Part shown: positions 6,974 to 15,489 of the stretch, in pieces
Layout: each line of letters opens with the position of its first letter
Position numbering within the stretch: position 1 is the stretch's first letter
DNA from: UBA7672 sp038326205
GTDB lineage: Bacteria > Pseudomonadota > Alphaproteobacteria > Caulobacterales > Hyphomonadaceae
Direction of reading: 5' to 3'
DNA: 31,633 nucleotides
Assembly: GCA_038326205.1 (NCBI GenBank)
Contig: JBBQJV010000048.1
Coordinates: forward strand, 1 to 31,633
Notes under the pieces: model-generated
What the model saw: only the letters and a program-made list of their open reading frames with translations
Told to the model about the DNA's origin: nothing
Databases searched by the model: none
Made by a program: the position numbers and the translations under genes

Positions 6974-8272
6974 ATGGACATGCAGACAGATCTACTCAGA
7001 GCCGCCTTTGAGGCCTGGGCGCCAATTACGTTCGCCTCTGCTTGGCCTCAACTGGCGGTGCTCGCTGGCTGCGTGGTGTTGGCCGCGAGTGTGAAGGCAG
7101 CGTTGAGATCGGCACAGGCAAGGCGAGAAGGGAAGTCGCTTCCCGCCGCCAGATGGCCGTCTTTTCTCATTGTTCTGTCCGGAGCAACCTGGCTTTCGTT
7201 TGTTGTCTGGACGGCCGTTGCAGACAGCGCCGAACCATTACGCTTGGCAGCGCTGATCGCCACTGCAGCAACGGGCCTCGCATTCGTCTATCGGTTCGTT
7301 GGTATCACGCCTTTGGGGCTACTGTTTGCAGCCATGTCCGTCGCCATACCTCTTGTGGCGGCTTTACATCTCTCACAGCAGGCGATCGGGGTGCTCAGCG
7401 CCGAAGGCCTCGAGTTTGGTGGAATCCGGATAACTCCTTGGTTCGCGATAAAATCGGTCGCGATCGTCGGCGGATTGTTCTGGGGCGCCCAAAGGCTCGG
7501 TGACCTGCTTGCGGCGACGATGGCGAACGAGCGCGTGCTCACGCGATCGGGCAGCGCTCTTTTCAGCAAACTTCTGCGCGCCGCATTATTTGCAGCGGCC
7601 GCCATACTCTCGTTGGCGTTTCTCGGAGTGGACACCACCGCGCTCGCTGTCTTGTCCGGCGCAATCGGGCTTGGTCTCGGATTTGGCCTTCAGAAGGTCA
7701 TCTCGAACTATGTGGCTGGACTGATCCTTCTGCTCGATCGATCCATCAAGCCCGGGGACGTAATCGAGCTCGATTTCGGGACTGGGCCGGTACGAGGCGA
7801 GGTAACGCAACTGGCGGGCCGCTTCACCGCAATCACGCTGCGAACGGGCACAGAAACGCTTATCCCGAACGAATTTCTGATCTCGACCGCAGTGAACAAC
7901 TGGTCGCATTCTTCTCGCAACGTGCAAGTGAGGTTGCCAGTTGGAGTTGCTTACTCAACAGATGTTGAAAAAGCGATTGAGCTTGCCACAAGTGCGGCCG
8001 CTCGAGCGCCCCGTGTCCTTCCGCACCCGAACCCGGTTTGTCTGATTGTCGGGTTTGGCGATTCTTCGGTTGAGCTGGAGGTACGTTTCTGGATTTCCGA
8101 TTCTGAGCGCGGCGTAAAAAATGTGTCGAGTGGAGTGTACCTGGAAGTCTGGAAAAGCTTTCGGGCAAATGGTGTCGAGATTCCATTTCCTCAGCGTGAT
8201 CTCCACATTCGTTCCTCTGTCGAGGTGCCGCTTCGCAATGCCGAGTCAAAGGGATCAGCTGAGCAAGGGTGA
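6974..8272 (+). CDS. MscS-family mechanosensitive channel
   Basis: A 432-residue inner-membrane protein. Five or so hydrophobic helices fill the N-terminal half (about residues 20-215). The pore helix and MscS core follow: a Gly/Ala-rich segment LSGAIGLGLGFGLQKVISNY (about residues 228-247), then the signature LLLDRSIKPGDVIEL and RFTAITLRTGTETLIPNEF. The cytoplasmic C-terminal domain runs to about residue 410. Such channels release solutes on membrane tension. The extra N-terminal helices place it among larger MscS paralogues rather than E. coli MscS itself. No operon partner is obvious; the next gene is convergent. Confidence 0.92.
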   Translation: MDMQTDLLRAAFEAWAPITFASAWPQLAVLAGCVVLAASVKAALRSAQARREGKSLPAARWPSFLIVLSGATWLSFVVWTAVADSAEPLRLAALIATAATGLAFVYRFVGITPLGLLFAAMSVAIPLVAALHLSQQAIGVLSAEGLEFGGIRITPWFAIKSVAIVGGLFWGAQRLGDLLAATMANERVLTRSGSALFSKLLRAALFAAAAILSLAFLGVDTTALAVLSGAIGLGLGFGLQKVISNYVAGLILLLDRSIKPGDVIELDFGTGPVRGEVTQLAGRFTAITLRTGTETLIPNEFLISTAVNNWSHSSRNVQVRLPVGVAYSTDVEKAIELATSAAARAPRVLPHPNPVCLIVGFGDSSVELEVRFWISDSERGVKNVSSGVYLEVWKSFRANGVEIPFPQRDLHIRSSVEVPLRNAESKGSAEQG

Positions 8273-8364
8273 CGGGCAGTGGTCGGCTTATCACATCGCG
8301 CACGGATAAGTTATCGTCGACTGCTGCTTCTCGCGATCGCAGGTCTATGCTGGGTTGAACTCGA

Positions 8365-9375
8365 TTACTGCGCTGTACGCTCAGCCAGGCGGCCACCGGC
8401 GAGGATGCCGGACATCGAGTAATTGGCTTCGTGACAGGCGTATTCGTAGCTCGGGGCGTCGGTGGCGTAGAACACCATCTCCGCTTTCCACGTTTGCGAA
8501 TAGATCGCCGGGTCGGTGACCTCGAAACGGTAGAGCAGTTGTGTGTCGGAGATGCGGGTCAGTCGCTCCGTGATCTTTGCGTCATTCGAGATGTAGAGCG
8601 ACTGACCGTAATAGATGCGCATCGATTCCTGCGGATGCATGTTGGTCGTCTCAATGACGAGTGTATCGCCCTCCCAATGACCGACGGGATCGCCCATCCA
8701 TTTGAACATTTGCTGCGGCAGGTGCTGTGACCCGATGCGGACGATGCGGGCGTCGTGGATCATTTCCGAATAGAGCACCACACTGTCGGGCGTTTGCACG
8801 AACTGGTAGCTGTTGTTGTAGGACACGTTCAGCATCGGTGGGCCGCCTGACGAGCCGAATCCGAGCAGGCAGCGTTCGCCCAACGAGCGGAGTTCCGGGT
8901 CGGATGTGGCGTTGCGCTGCTGGCTGAAGTTGTCAGCGAAAATCTTGCGTCCAGCGGCTGTGTAGGGAAGTTTTCCATCTGGCGGATCAATGATCCAGGA
9001 TGAGCGATAAGCGCCGTTGATCTTCGCGAACGACGTTCCCGTATCGATCCAGAAGGCGTTGTAACCACCGACGTCGCGGCCGGCTGCCGGAGCGGCAGCG
9101 GACGGGTCGGTGGGCGCGGAGTCTTCGGCGGCGGCAGCGTTACGCAGTTGTGCGGCGCGTCGGGCGTCGGCCTCGGACACCGTCAGATCCGACAGATCGC
9201 GAGGGCGTTCGAGGACGGTGAGGCTGGTATTGGTCCAGTGGCCCTCAAGGACGGGATGGCCCTGCGGGGTTCGCTCTGGTTCGTAGCCCTGGCCGTCAGA
9301 CTGTGCGTACGACAGGGCGGCGGATGCGGACAGCGTGGCGATGATCGCGATGTTGGCAAAAGTGGACAGTCGCAT
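8365..9375 (-). CDS. Secreted protein of an uncharacterised family
   Basis: A 336-residue exported protein. The start at 9375 is supported by GGAGGAAG six bases upstream and by the signal peptide that then begins the protein (cleavage near ALSYAQ, residues 20-25); an ATG 84 bases further upstream in frame has no such support. The mature part has the motifs of a large uncharacterised family common in proteobacteria and acidobacteria: GHWTNTSLTVLERP, FWIDTGT, SWIIDPPDGKLPYTAAGR, ERCLLGFG, and GHWEGDTLVIETTN. No enzymatic residues are known for the family. An Ala/Pro-rich insertion lies at about residues 75-100. No informative neighbours. Confidence 0.85.
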   Translation of the reverse strand: MRLSTFANIAIIATLSASAALSYAQSDGQGYEPERTPQGHPVLEGHWTNTSLTVLERPRDLSDLTVSEADARRAAQLRNAAAAEDSAPTDPSAAAPAAGRDVGGYNAFWIDTGTSFAKINGAYRSSWIIDPPDGKLPYTAAGRKIFADNFSQQRNATSDPELRSLGERCLLGFGSSGGPPMLNVSYNNSYQFVQTPDSVVLYSEMIHDARIVRIGSQHLPQQMFKWMGDPVGHWEGDTLVIETTNMHPQESMRIYYGQSLYISNDAKITERLTRISDTQLLYRFEVTDPAIYSQTWKAEMVFYATDAPSYEYACHEANYSMSGILAGGRLAERTAQ

Positions 9376-9410
9376 GACTTCCTCCCAGTGACGCCAGGTG
9401 TTCCGGCCGC

Positions 9411-9776
9411 TTGTGGCGTGGCGCGACGCCAAGTGCACCAGTGTTGTTGTTAGCCGCAATCTCCGGCACGCCCAACCCCGTTGAGATAGTGCTGGAAAAG
9501 GTCCGTGTGGCGGAGGTGGTGGCGATCAAAAAACGTCTGAAGGCCGCGCCGGAGGTGCAGCAGGTATACAACGTGACGGGCGACGTCGATCTCATGCTCG
9601 TCGTGCTCGCGCGTGACGTGAAGCATTTTGAAGAAATTTCGCGCAGTCTGTTTTCCGCTGACCCTCACGTTCGACGCTATCGCACCAGCCTTGTTATGGA
9701 TCGCGTCAAGACAGGTCAGACGATTACACTCGAAACAGAGATCCCGATAGTCAAGCGCCAACCGGGCCGCCGCTGA
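9411..9776 (+). pseudogene. Lrp/AsnC-family ligand-binding domain without its helix-turn-helix
   Basis: The reading frame encodes a nearly complete Lrp/AsnC effector (RAM) domain: VEIVLEKVRVAEVVAIKKRL, the central VQQVYNVTGDVDLMLVV motif, and a typical C-terminal VRRYRTSLVMDRVKTGQTI. A normal family member carries about 60 further N-terminal residues with the DNA-binding domain; these are absent. The frame opens only at 9378, and the DNA beyond is occupied by the secreted-protein gene on the other strand. Possible starts are TTG at 9411 or GTG at 9441, neither with a ribosome binding site. It is either a truncated regulator or a stand-alone RAM protein of the kind that modulates other Lrp proteins; truncation seems more likely. 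Confidence 0.65.
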
Positions 9777-9844
9777 AACGTCCGACGGAAACGTTCATTC
9801 GTGGCGATTTCGGCGGCTCAGCATGCTGTCTCTTGCTTCGCGCG

Positions 9845-9944
9845 GTTGGACGCATGTTTGAAACATCCGACTGGCCGCTATTGGCGGTGAGCCCGCCTGA
9901 TAGGGCAGGCAGCCCGGAACGCAAGATCAGGCAGGACCCCCCGA
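9845..9944 (+). other. Hairpin-rich intergenic stretch, possible structured RNA
   Basis: Several complementary segments follow one another. GTTGGA and ATGTTT (9845-9859) pair with AAACA and TCCGAC (9861-9871). GGCGG pairs with CCGCC around a 5-base loop (about 9882-9896). GCCTGAT pairs with ATCAGGC about 24 bases later, enclosing a small GGGC/GCCC hairpin. The end (CCCCCCGACTGTAAC) loosely recalls the 3' core of cobalamin riboswitches, but the spacing is wrong and no gene follows on this strand. No protein-like frame is visible here. Confidence 0.25.
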
Positions 9945-10014
9945 CTGTAACATAAAAAATTCGATGGGAAGAAACCTCCACGCGCCGACGGTGTTTCGAT
10001 TTATCCAAAGCTGA

Positions 10015-10824
10015 CTATCCTGACCGCTGTTGTTGCAGCAGGGTTTGTGGGGCGATCGGGATAGGCGACGTAACCAGCGCCCGGTAGGCGCGCCAGGAAG
10101 CAAGGCCGAGCCACGGGATCGTCACGATCAGCGCAATGAAACACGTCGCAACCGAAAGCAGGATTATCGCGGCGATGATGGCTGCCCAGACGATCATCGG
10201 AATAGTGTTGCGCACCACGCAGCGGACGCTGGTGACTGTCGCCACGAAGATATCGTGGCGGGGATCGAGAAGCATCGGCGCGCTGACAACCACGAACGAG
10301 AACACGACCCATGCAAGTGCACCACCGATGGCCGTGCCCCAGGTGAGCATGATGTGGCCGGCGGGTGTTGAGATCGCAAAGACAATGAAGGCGTCTGGCG
10401 AGCGGTCGAGCCGATTTGTCGCGAGGCCGACCGTGACCAGGGCCAACTCTATCCAGATGGCGAACATTATCAGCAGAGCCAGGCCGAGTAACGCCACGTC
10501 GCGCCGGAAAGCGGATCGCACCAGCGCAACCTGTCCCAGTGTCGGTCGCTTGCCGTGTTCGAGCAGCCGGCCGCCCTCATAAACGCCCATGGCCAACATC
10601 GGAGCAATGAATACAAAACCTGCGGCAAGGGTGAAGGACCACAAGGCAACGCCCGTCAGGGCGACGCCTAGAACAATACCGCCACTGAGTAGAGCGACAA
10701 CAAAGCCGTAGCAAAGGAAGACGGTCGGCGCTTGCCAGAGGTCACCCCATCCACCTGCTAGCCAGCCCAGAGGCGCCGTCACGCTGATCGCGTTCACGGC
10801 TGGCAGCTTGGCTCCCTCGTCCAA
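10015..10824 (-). CDS. DUF2189-family integral membrane protein
   Basis: A 269-residue inner-membrane protein with about six hydrophobic helices in paired hairpins, matching the DUF2189 pattern: an N-terminal PLGWLAGGWGDLWQAP motif, a YEGGRLLEHGKRPTL loop after the second helix pair, and a final LGLASWRAYRALV segment. The function of DUF2189 is unknown; family members often sit near microaerobic or respiratory genes. The start is a TTG at 10824, chosen because AGGGAGGAG lies six bases upstream and the family's usual N-terminus then follows; an upstream ATG at 11037 in the same frame adds 71 residues of non-protein-like, Arg-rich sequence. It lies 160 bases after a small Cys-rich gene that has an FNR-type box. 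Confidence 0.85.
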   Translation of the reverse strand: MDEGAKLPAVNAISVTAPLGWLAGGWGDLWQAPTVFLCYGFVVALLSGGIVLGVALTGVALWSFTLAAGFVFIAPMLAMGVYEGGRLLEHGKRPTLGQVALVRSAFRRDVALLGLALLIMFAIWIELALVTVGLATNRLDRSPDAFIVFAISTPAGHIMLTWGTAIGGALAWVVFSFVVVSAPMLLDPRHDIFVATVTSVRCVVRNTIPMIVWAAIIAAIILLSVATCFIALIVTIPWLGLASWRAYRALVTSPIPIAPQTLLQQQRSG

Positions 10825-10984
10825 TGTCCGCTCCTCCCTTGAGCCATCATAGTACACCCGGTGATCTGCCGATCTGTGCTGAAAAGGTCGACGTGATTGG
10901 CTGGTTCGACGTGGGGCCAACCACAAAGCTATCCAGTCGACGTGACCAGTGCGCGACTTCGGATCTCGATATCGTTTTTTACTT

Positions 10985-11344
10985 CTAGCCCGAACACCTG
11001 ACGCCCCTTGCTGACTGGCCTTCAATTGCAGGGCCATAGTTGGGACAAGACATCGCGGCGAGTGTGGGCGCGCAACGAGGCGGCCGACCGCTCACCTTGA
11101 GACCAAACGGGCAAATGGTGCTGCTACAATTGCGCGAACCGCGCTGATGCACGAAGTCGATCACCGATGAGTTGCATGAGAGGCAGCGCATGATTGAGTT
11201 GACGGGGTTGCGGCGACTGACAGCAGCAACAGACAGGCCGTGCGCCCTGAAGTCCCACCCCTTGGCTTCAGACCATACCTGAAGCAATCCCGAACGACCG
11301 CAATTGCAACAGCGCGTCGTATAACAGTCCCAGGCGTGGCGCAT
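10985..11344 (-). CDS. Small Cys-rich, zinc-ribbon-like protein
   Basis: A candidate 119-residue protein. Two CxxC pairs (CCNCG near residue 13 and CLSCN near residue 53) suggest a zinc ribbon; further Cys residues lie in the C-terminal third. The ATG at 11344 has GGAG six bases upstream, and an FNR-type box is placed 42 bases before the transcription start this implies. A longer frame continues upstream but its extra residues look non-coding. The last 50 residues are less convincing and a frameshift near the end is possible. I do not recognise the family. Confidence 0.4.
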   Translation of the reverse strand: MRHAWDCYTTRCCNCGRSGLLQVWSEAKGWDFRAHGLSVAAVSRRNPVNSIMRCLSCNSSVIDFVHQRGSRNCSSTICPFGLKVSGRPPRCAPTLAAMSCPNYGPAIEGQSARGVRCSG

Positions 11345-11841
11345 GGCCAACTCCACCGTTGACCACATTGTTGGCGGGATTGGCCCCAAGGTGGTTTGAT
11401 CTTGATCAAACATCGTCGACATCTCGTGCGCGAGTGCTGACAGGTTAGGTCCAATAACGACGAAATTCGGCGTGCGGACCCCAGCAGACGCCGGGGACAG
11501 GCGGCGCATTTCCGAACTCAACTTCCCAGCTTGCCCTTCGGCGTCGCCCGATGCTTCTCGCATTCGGCGCGGAGGTCGTATGGCGCGGCATCGGCGCCGT
11601 CGGGACATTTCGGCGAGGCCGGCCAGTTAACGTCAGGCAGGATCAGGCCGCGACATCGGTAGCCGACTTCAGTCTTTGGCGAGGTTGTGTCTGACACGAG
11701 AGCAGCATGGAACGGAAAAGTCTGGAAGGGCTCGCGTTCGCAGATGCATCAAGGGCGAAATCGAGCGGAGACGTGTGCCGAGTGGCGATATCGCGTCGGC
11801 AAGTTATCTTGTCAGCACCCAGTGTACCCCTTGTTGCAGAT
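11345..11841. other. Intergenic stretch with FNR-type box
   Basis: About 500 bases between the histidine kinase gene end and the Cys-rich small gene. Apart from the box at 11395-11410 nothing recognisable is present; open frames on both strands have arginine-rich, non-protein-like composition. Confidence 0.4.
11395..11410 (-). promoter_or_regulatory. FNR/FixK-type binding site
   Basis: TTTGATCTTGATCAAA has 7-base inverted arms and matches the TTGAT-N4-ATCAA consensus of FNR, FixK and FnrL. Reading on the minus strand, an AACAAT -10-like element at 11367-11372 puts the transcription start near 11360, so the box centre is about -42, the activating position. A GGAG and ATG follow within 20 bases. 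The site would drive the Cys-rich gene and possibly the DUF2189 gene under low oxygen. Confidence 0.6.
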
Positions 11842-13104
11842 TTAATCTGAAAGTCCCACCACCAGCGCCTCGACCGGAACGTTGAGCTTGTAGATAAAAC
11901 CGTCGCGTCCATAGTCGAGTTCAACCTCGCCCTTGAGCTGTTGACCCAGCGAAGTGATCATTCGGGTGCCGAAGCCCTTGCGCGTCGGCCCGGTCACGGG
12001 AGGTCCACCGGACTCGATCCAATCCAGCTGAAAGCGCCCCCCCTGCATACGCCATGAAAGATGAACCTGCCCATCTGGGAGAGACAACGCTCCGAACTTT
12101 GTTGTGTTGGTGCACAGCTCGTTCAGGGTCATCGCGAATGCGATCACGGAACTCGACGCGATCCGGATGTGCTCGCCGGAAATGATAAAGCGGCCACCAC
12201 CCTGATCGAATGGTTCGATCGCACTCCGAACGATGCTGTCGATCGTGGCATTCTCCCAACTCGACCGGGTGAGTAGATCGTGGGCGCGCGCCAAAGCCGC
12301 AAGGCGCCCATCGATCGCTGACCTGGCATGGGTCATACTGGTCGCCGTGCGCAGGCTTTGATCGGTAATCGCGGCAACGGTCGCGAGCATATTCTTGATG
12401 CGGTGATGCAATTCCGCGTGGATCAGGTTCTGCAGCTTATCGGCGGCATCGCGTTCCTCGGCCTCGATCCCTGACTGGATCAGCAAAGCCTTGGCGTCTA
12501 TGCCGGCCTGCTCCAGCGCCAGCTTGAGACTGTCATTCTCGGTAGTGAGGGCGTCCTGGAACGGCTGGTTCTCGTCGATGATGAGCTGCTGCTTTTCCGT
12601 ATCGAGCACGGTCTGCAAGAGCAGGGCCTTGGCGTGGGCGCCCGCCTGCTGAAGCTGGTAACGGAGTTCCCTGTTTTGTTTAGTCAGCGAGCCGTTCTCG
12701 GCGGACATTGAAGGCAGCACCTCCAACGCACCCTTGCCGACCATATCCTGGAGCTCCAGAACCATCTGCGAGATCTCAAGTGGCTTGGGGAAGAACTTGG
12801 CATCGTCCGGCTTGTCTGCGTCGGTGACCGCGATCTGTCCGGACACCAGCATGATCTTGATGTGTGGCCAGCGGGCATGGGTTAAATGGGCGAGTTTCAG
12901 CCCGTCCATGCTTCCCGGCATCTGGATGTCGGTGAACAGAACGGATATATCGGCGCGCGATTCAAGAATCCTGATGGCTTCATCGGCGTTTATCGCCTCG
13001 AGTGACTCGAATCCCGCATCCTGAACTATGTCGACGGCCCGCATCCGCAGCATCAACTCGTCCTCGACGACCAAGACGACCGACGGAGAGTCATCAGGTT
13101 TCAT
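11842..13104 (-). CDS. Receiver-HWE-like histidine kinase
   Basis: A 420-residue cytoplasmic hybrid. Residues 7-122 form a receiver domain with acidic pair Glu14/Asp15, phospho-acceptor Asp59, Ser89 and Lys107. Residues 135-225 are helical, probably coiled coil, and contain an internal repeat. Residues 228-415 are an HWE/HisKA_2-type kinase: phospho-His234 in ELHHRIKN, N-box LNELCTNTTKFGAL (about 328-341), WIE at 362-364, and glycine-rich GFGTRM. The His that usually opens the HWE N-box is Asn329 here, though the WxE motif is kept. ATG 13104 is chosen because AAGGA lies seven bases upstream; two earlier ATGs exist. No cognate response regulator is nearby. Such kinases often feed the general stress response in alphaproteobacteria. 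Confidence 0.9.
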   Translation of the reverse strand: MKPDDSPSVVLVVEDELMLRMRAVDIVQDAGFESLEAINADEAIRILESRADISVLFTDIQMPGSMDGLKLAHLTHARWPHIKIMLVSGQIAVTDADKPDDAKFFPKPLEISQMVLELQDMVGKGALEVLPSMSAENGSLTKQNRELRYQLQQAGAHAKALLLQTVLDTEKQQLIIDENQPFQDALTTENDSLKLALEQAGIDAKALLIQSGIEAEERDAADKLQNLIHAELHHRIKNMLATVAAITDQSLRTATSMTHARSAIDGRLAALARAHDLLTRSSWENATIDSIVRSAIEPFDQGGGRFIISGEHIRIASSSVIAFAMTLNELCTNTTKFGALSLPDGQVHLSWRMQGGRFQLDWIESGGPPVTGPTRKGFGTRMITSLGQQLKGEVELDYGRDGFIYKLNVPVEALVVGLSD

Positions 13105-13542
13105 CGCCATTTCCTTGGGCGCCCTTTTTGCCAACAACAGCTATGAAATGACGCCTCTCGGTGGGCTCGCGCAAACGAACTGTCAAGCTAAGCCCATAAC
13201 TCGCGCGGGGGTCCTGCTTTGCTTGGTCTGTCACCCCGTGGCAGGAGGAGATCTGCCATATTAGTCTACGCAACCTCGAGCGCGTCGATTGATGAATTGG
13301 GGGAGACGAGCATCCGCCGAACTTGGCCAACAGGCAGTTTTTTGGTGATCGCCCGACTATTAAGGGCAAGGGATCGGAACGGCCGGACTAAAGCAAACTC
13401 GCCGGCCGTAACAAAGTTGGGGCGCGGGGTCAGGCGCTATAACTTCTTGATCGGCTTAGTGTCGTGTTCTTGCGAGCGCGACCCGCTTTGCAAAAACTGG
13501 CGCGCTAGATAACCGGCACGCACCGGGCGCCGTGTCGCGTCC
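13105..13542. other. Intergenic stretch without recognisable gene
   Basis: About 440 bases upstream of the kinase gene. The open frames present have no ribosome binding sites and no protein-like pattern. I looked for the general stress GGAAC-N16/17-GTT promoter and did not find a convincing copy facing the kinase. Confidence 0.35.
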
Positions 13543-13749
13543 CTACTGGACTGACCGCGCTCCCTCGGATCCGGCTTCGATTGCCGCAAGGCACTCCAGG
13601 ATATCGTCCCAGGCTGCGAGCGCTTCTGTGTCCCCGACTGCCGCATACTCGGCCGCGCGCATGACAGCTATCACCTCTGCATCGCCGCCGTACTGGCCAA
13701 TCAGCGCTAAAGCGGTTGATCTGGTTTGGAAATCAAAGTCCCGTTTCAA
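13543..13749 (-). CDS. Small acidic hypothetical protein
   Basis: A 68-residue soluble protein with an amphipathic, alanine-rich helical pattern, including AEVIAVMRAAEYAAVGDTEA and WDDILECLAAIE. It starts with TTG at 13749, supported by GGAGGT four bases upstream. I recognise no named family, but the composition is that of a real alphaproteobacterial small protein. A plus-strand frame covering the same DNA is only the spurious N-terminal extension of the ABC1-family gene. Confidence 0.55.
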   Translation of the reverse strand: MKRDFDFQTRSTALALIGQYGGDAEVIAVMRAAEYAAVGDTEALAAWDDILECLAAIEAGSEGARSVQ

Positions 13750-14134
13750 ATCTACCTCCGTTCGAGCCTATCGGATCAATAACAGCATTTCCGAGCATAT
13801 TCAGCGCCAGTTTCGGGCGCCGATTGTCACGACAAACGCCCTGGTTTCTGGCGTGATGGCCTGTGGGATATCGTCCGCGGCGGGCTTTTCGAAGGGCTGT
13901 CATTCCCTCTCGATCGACCTCGTTCAGGAGGCTGTGACAGGGCGCCGCATAGATCTGCTTGATCTCGCGCGTTGTCGCCTGCGTACCAATGGCAGTGGAA
14001 AATTCGCCACCGCGCCGAGTCCAGCCCCCCTTCCGGACTTGACGCTGTTTGACCGACGCTGCGTCCAGCCCCAAGCGACCGGCGTCGGTCACTTTTTGCC
14101 TGATCGACGTCAACTCCTGAGCGCTGGTGCTGCA
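13750..14134. other. Divergent intergenic region, no recognisable gene
   Basis: About 385 bases between the small acidic gene and the ABC1-family gene. Long frames are open on both strands, but none has a ribosome binding site or recognisable motifs. Both divergent promoters should be here. Confidence 0.35.
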
Positions 14135-15466
14135 GTGAACGACGATACCTCCAATTCCCGTGGACGCCCGGTGCCGCGCGGGCGGTTTTCGCGGTTCGGT
14201 CAGTTCGGGCGATTGGCTGGCGGAATTGCCGGCGGGATGATTGCAGAAGGCGCACGTCGGCTGGCCGACGGCGAGCTGCCTCGCCTGCGCGACATGTTGC
14301 TGACCCCGGGCAATGTCGGGAAGTTCGCGGATCGCCTGTCGCATCTGCGCGGCGCAGCGATGAAACTCGGCCAGATGATCTCGATGGATGCCGGCGACCT
14401 GCTGCCTATCGAGCTTGCCGAGATCATGGGGCGCCTGCGCGATAGCGCTCATCCTATGCCGCCAGCTCAGCTACAGCAGGTGCTTGCTCGGCAATGGGGC
14501 AACGATTGGCCTACGCGGTTCCAGCGCTTCGAACCCTCGCCAATCGCTGCTGCATCGATTGGACAGGTCCACCGCGCGATCACTCGCGACGGACGCGAAC
14601 TGGCGATCAAGGTGCAGTATCCGGGGATCAGAGAGAGTATCGATGCCGATGTCGACAATGTCGCGCTTCTCTTGAGGATTTCGGGCGTGCTGCCGCCTGG
14701 CCTCGATATCGCGCCGCTGATGGCAGAGGCCAAGCGCCAGCTTGCCGAGGAAGCAGACTATGAGCGCGAAGGCGCCCAGATGATGTTGTTCGGAAAACTG
14801 CTAGCCGATACGCCGGAAGTCGTCGTGCCAGTGCTCGACCGCGAGTTTACCACCGACCGCGTGCTGGCGATGACGTTTCTCGCGGGCAGGCCGATCGAGA
14901 CGCTGGAAAGCGCGCCGCAAGTGGTTCGCGACGCGGCGATGCGCACGCTGATCGAGCTTGTTCTACGCGAGCTCTTCGAATTTGGAGTGATGCAGACCGA
15001 TCCGAATTTCGCCAATTATAGGGTGCAGCCGGACACTGGCAGGCTCGTACTGCTCGATTTCGGCGCGGCGCGGACGGTCGAGCGCGCAACGGCGCAGGGC
15101 TATTGGCGCTTGCTCGCAGCTGCCATGGATGGCGACAGAGACGCTTTACGCGATGGTGCGGTCGCGGCCGGCTTTCTGGGCGCCAATACGGTCGCCCGCA
15201 ATGGCGCACGTATTGGCCGCATGATCGACGTAGTCCTGGGCGAACTCAATCGTCCCGGTCCGTTCGATTTCGGAGATCGGCGCTTCGTTGCCGCGCTACG
15301 CGATGAAGGGATGGAAGTCGCGTCGGACAGGGCGAGCTGGCATGTGCCGCCGGCTGACATCCTTTTTGTTCAACGCAAAATCAGCGGCACCGCCCTGCTT
15401 GCGGCGCGGCTCAAGGCGCGCGTCGATGTGAGGACGATGGTTGAGCGCTGGCGCAACGTAGTGTGA
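14135..15466 (+). CDS. ABC1/UbiB (ADCK)-family atypical kinase
   Basis: A 443-residue protein of the ABC1/ADCK/UbiB family. Visible motifs in order: KLGQ (77-80) in the signature helix, the Ala-rich AAASIGQVHRA loop in place of a glycine-rich loop (about 138-148), AIKVQYPGI with the catalytic Lys (159), ADYEREG (about 208), a variant catalytic loop MQTDPNFANY in place of the more usual HADPHPGN, and LLDFGA. Family members support ubiquinone biosynthesis or lipid and quinone homeostasis and are membrane associated. The GTG at 14135 gives the usual family length; a frame running 603 bases further upstream encodes non-protein-like sequence. No strong ribosome binding site is seen. Not in a recognisable ubiquinone operon, so it is probably a paralogue of the housekeeping UbiB. 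Confidence 0.88.
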   Translation: MNDDTSNSRGRPVPRGRFSRFGQFGRLAGGIAGGMIAEGARRLADGELPRLRDMLLTPGNVGKFADRLSHLRGAAMKLGQMISMDAGDLLPIELAEIMGRLRDSAHPMPPAQLQQVLARQWGNDWPTRFQRFEPSPIAAASIGQVHRAITRDGRELAIKVQYPGIRESIDADVDNVALLLRISGVLPPGLDIAPLMAEAKRQLAEEADYEREGAQMMLFGKLLADTPEVVVPVLDREFTTDRVLAMTFLAGRPIETLESAPQVVRDAAMRTLIELVLRELFEFGVMQTDPNFANYRVQPDTGRLVLLDFGAARTVERATAQGYWRLLAAAMDGDRDALRDGAVAAGFLGANTVARNGARIGRMIDVVLGELNRPGPFDFGDRRFVAALRDEGMEVASDRASWHVPPADILFVQRKISGTALLAARLKARVDVRTMVERWRNVV

Positions 15467-15489
15467 TCCTGCGTGAGGTCTCGGCGTTG

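Noticed and set aside
9376..9459. 28-residue N-terminal extension of the secreted protein
   Set aside because: It would bury the signal peptide, and the internal ATG at 9375 has a near-perfect ribosome binding site.
9840..9950. Cobalamin riboswitch
   Set aside because: The ACTGTAA-like end is suggestive, but the core spacing is about 40 bases off, the conserved GGTGxxAAxCC is imperfect and no plus-strand gene follows.
9751..10008. 85-codon minus-strand ORF
   Set aside because: It overlaps the hairpin-rich stretch, has low-complexity polar sequence and no ribosome binding site.
10825..11037. 71-residue N-terminal extension of the DUF2189 protein
   Set aside because: Arg-rich, overlaps the Cys-rich gene, and a TTG with an excellent ribosome binding site at 10824 gives the family's normal start.
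13370..13400. EcfG-type general stress promoter (GGAAC at 13377) for the kinase region
   Set aside because: No GTT element at the required 16-17 base distance, and the orientation is wrong for the kinase.
13532..14134. 200-codon N-terminal extension of the ABC1-family gene
   Set aside because: Composition is Ser/Arg-rich and non-protein-like, a better small gene lies on the other strand (13543-13749), and the family length is met by the GTG at 14135.
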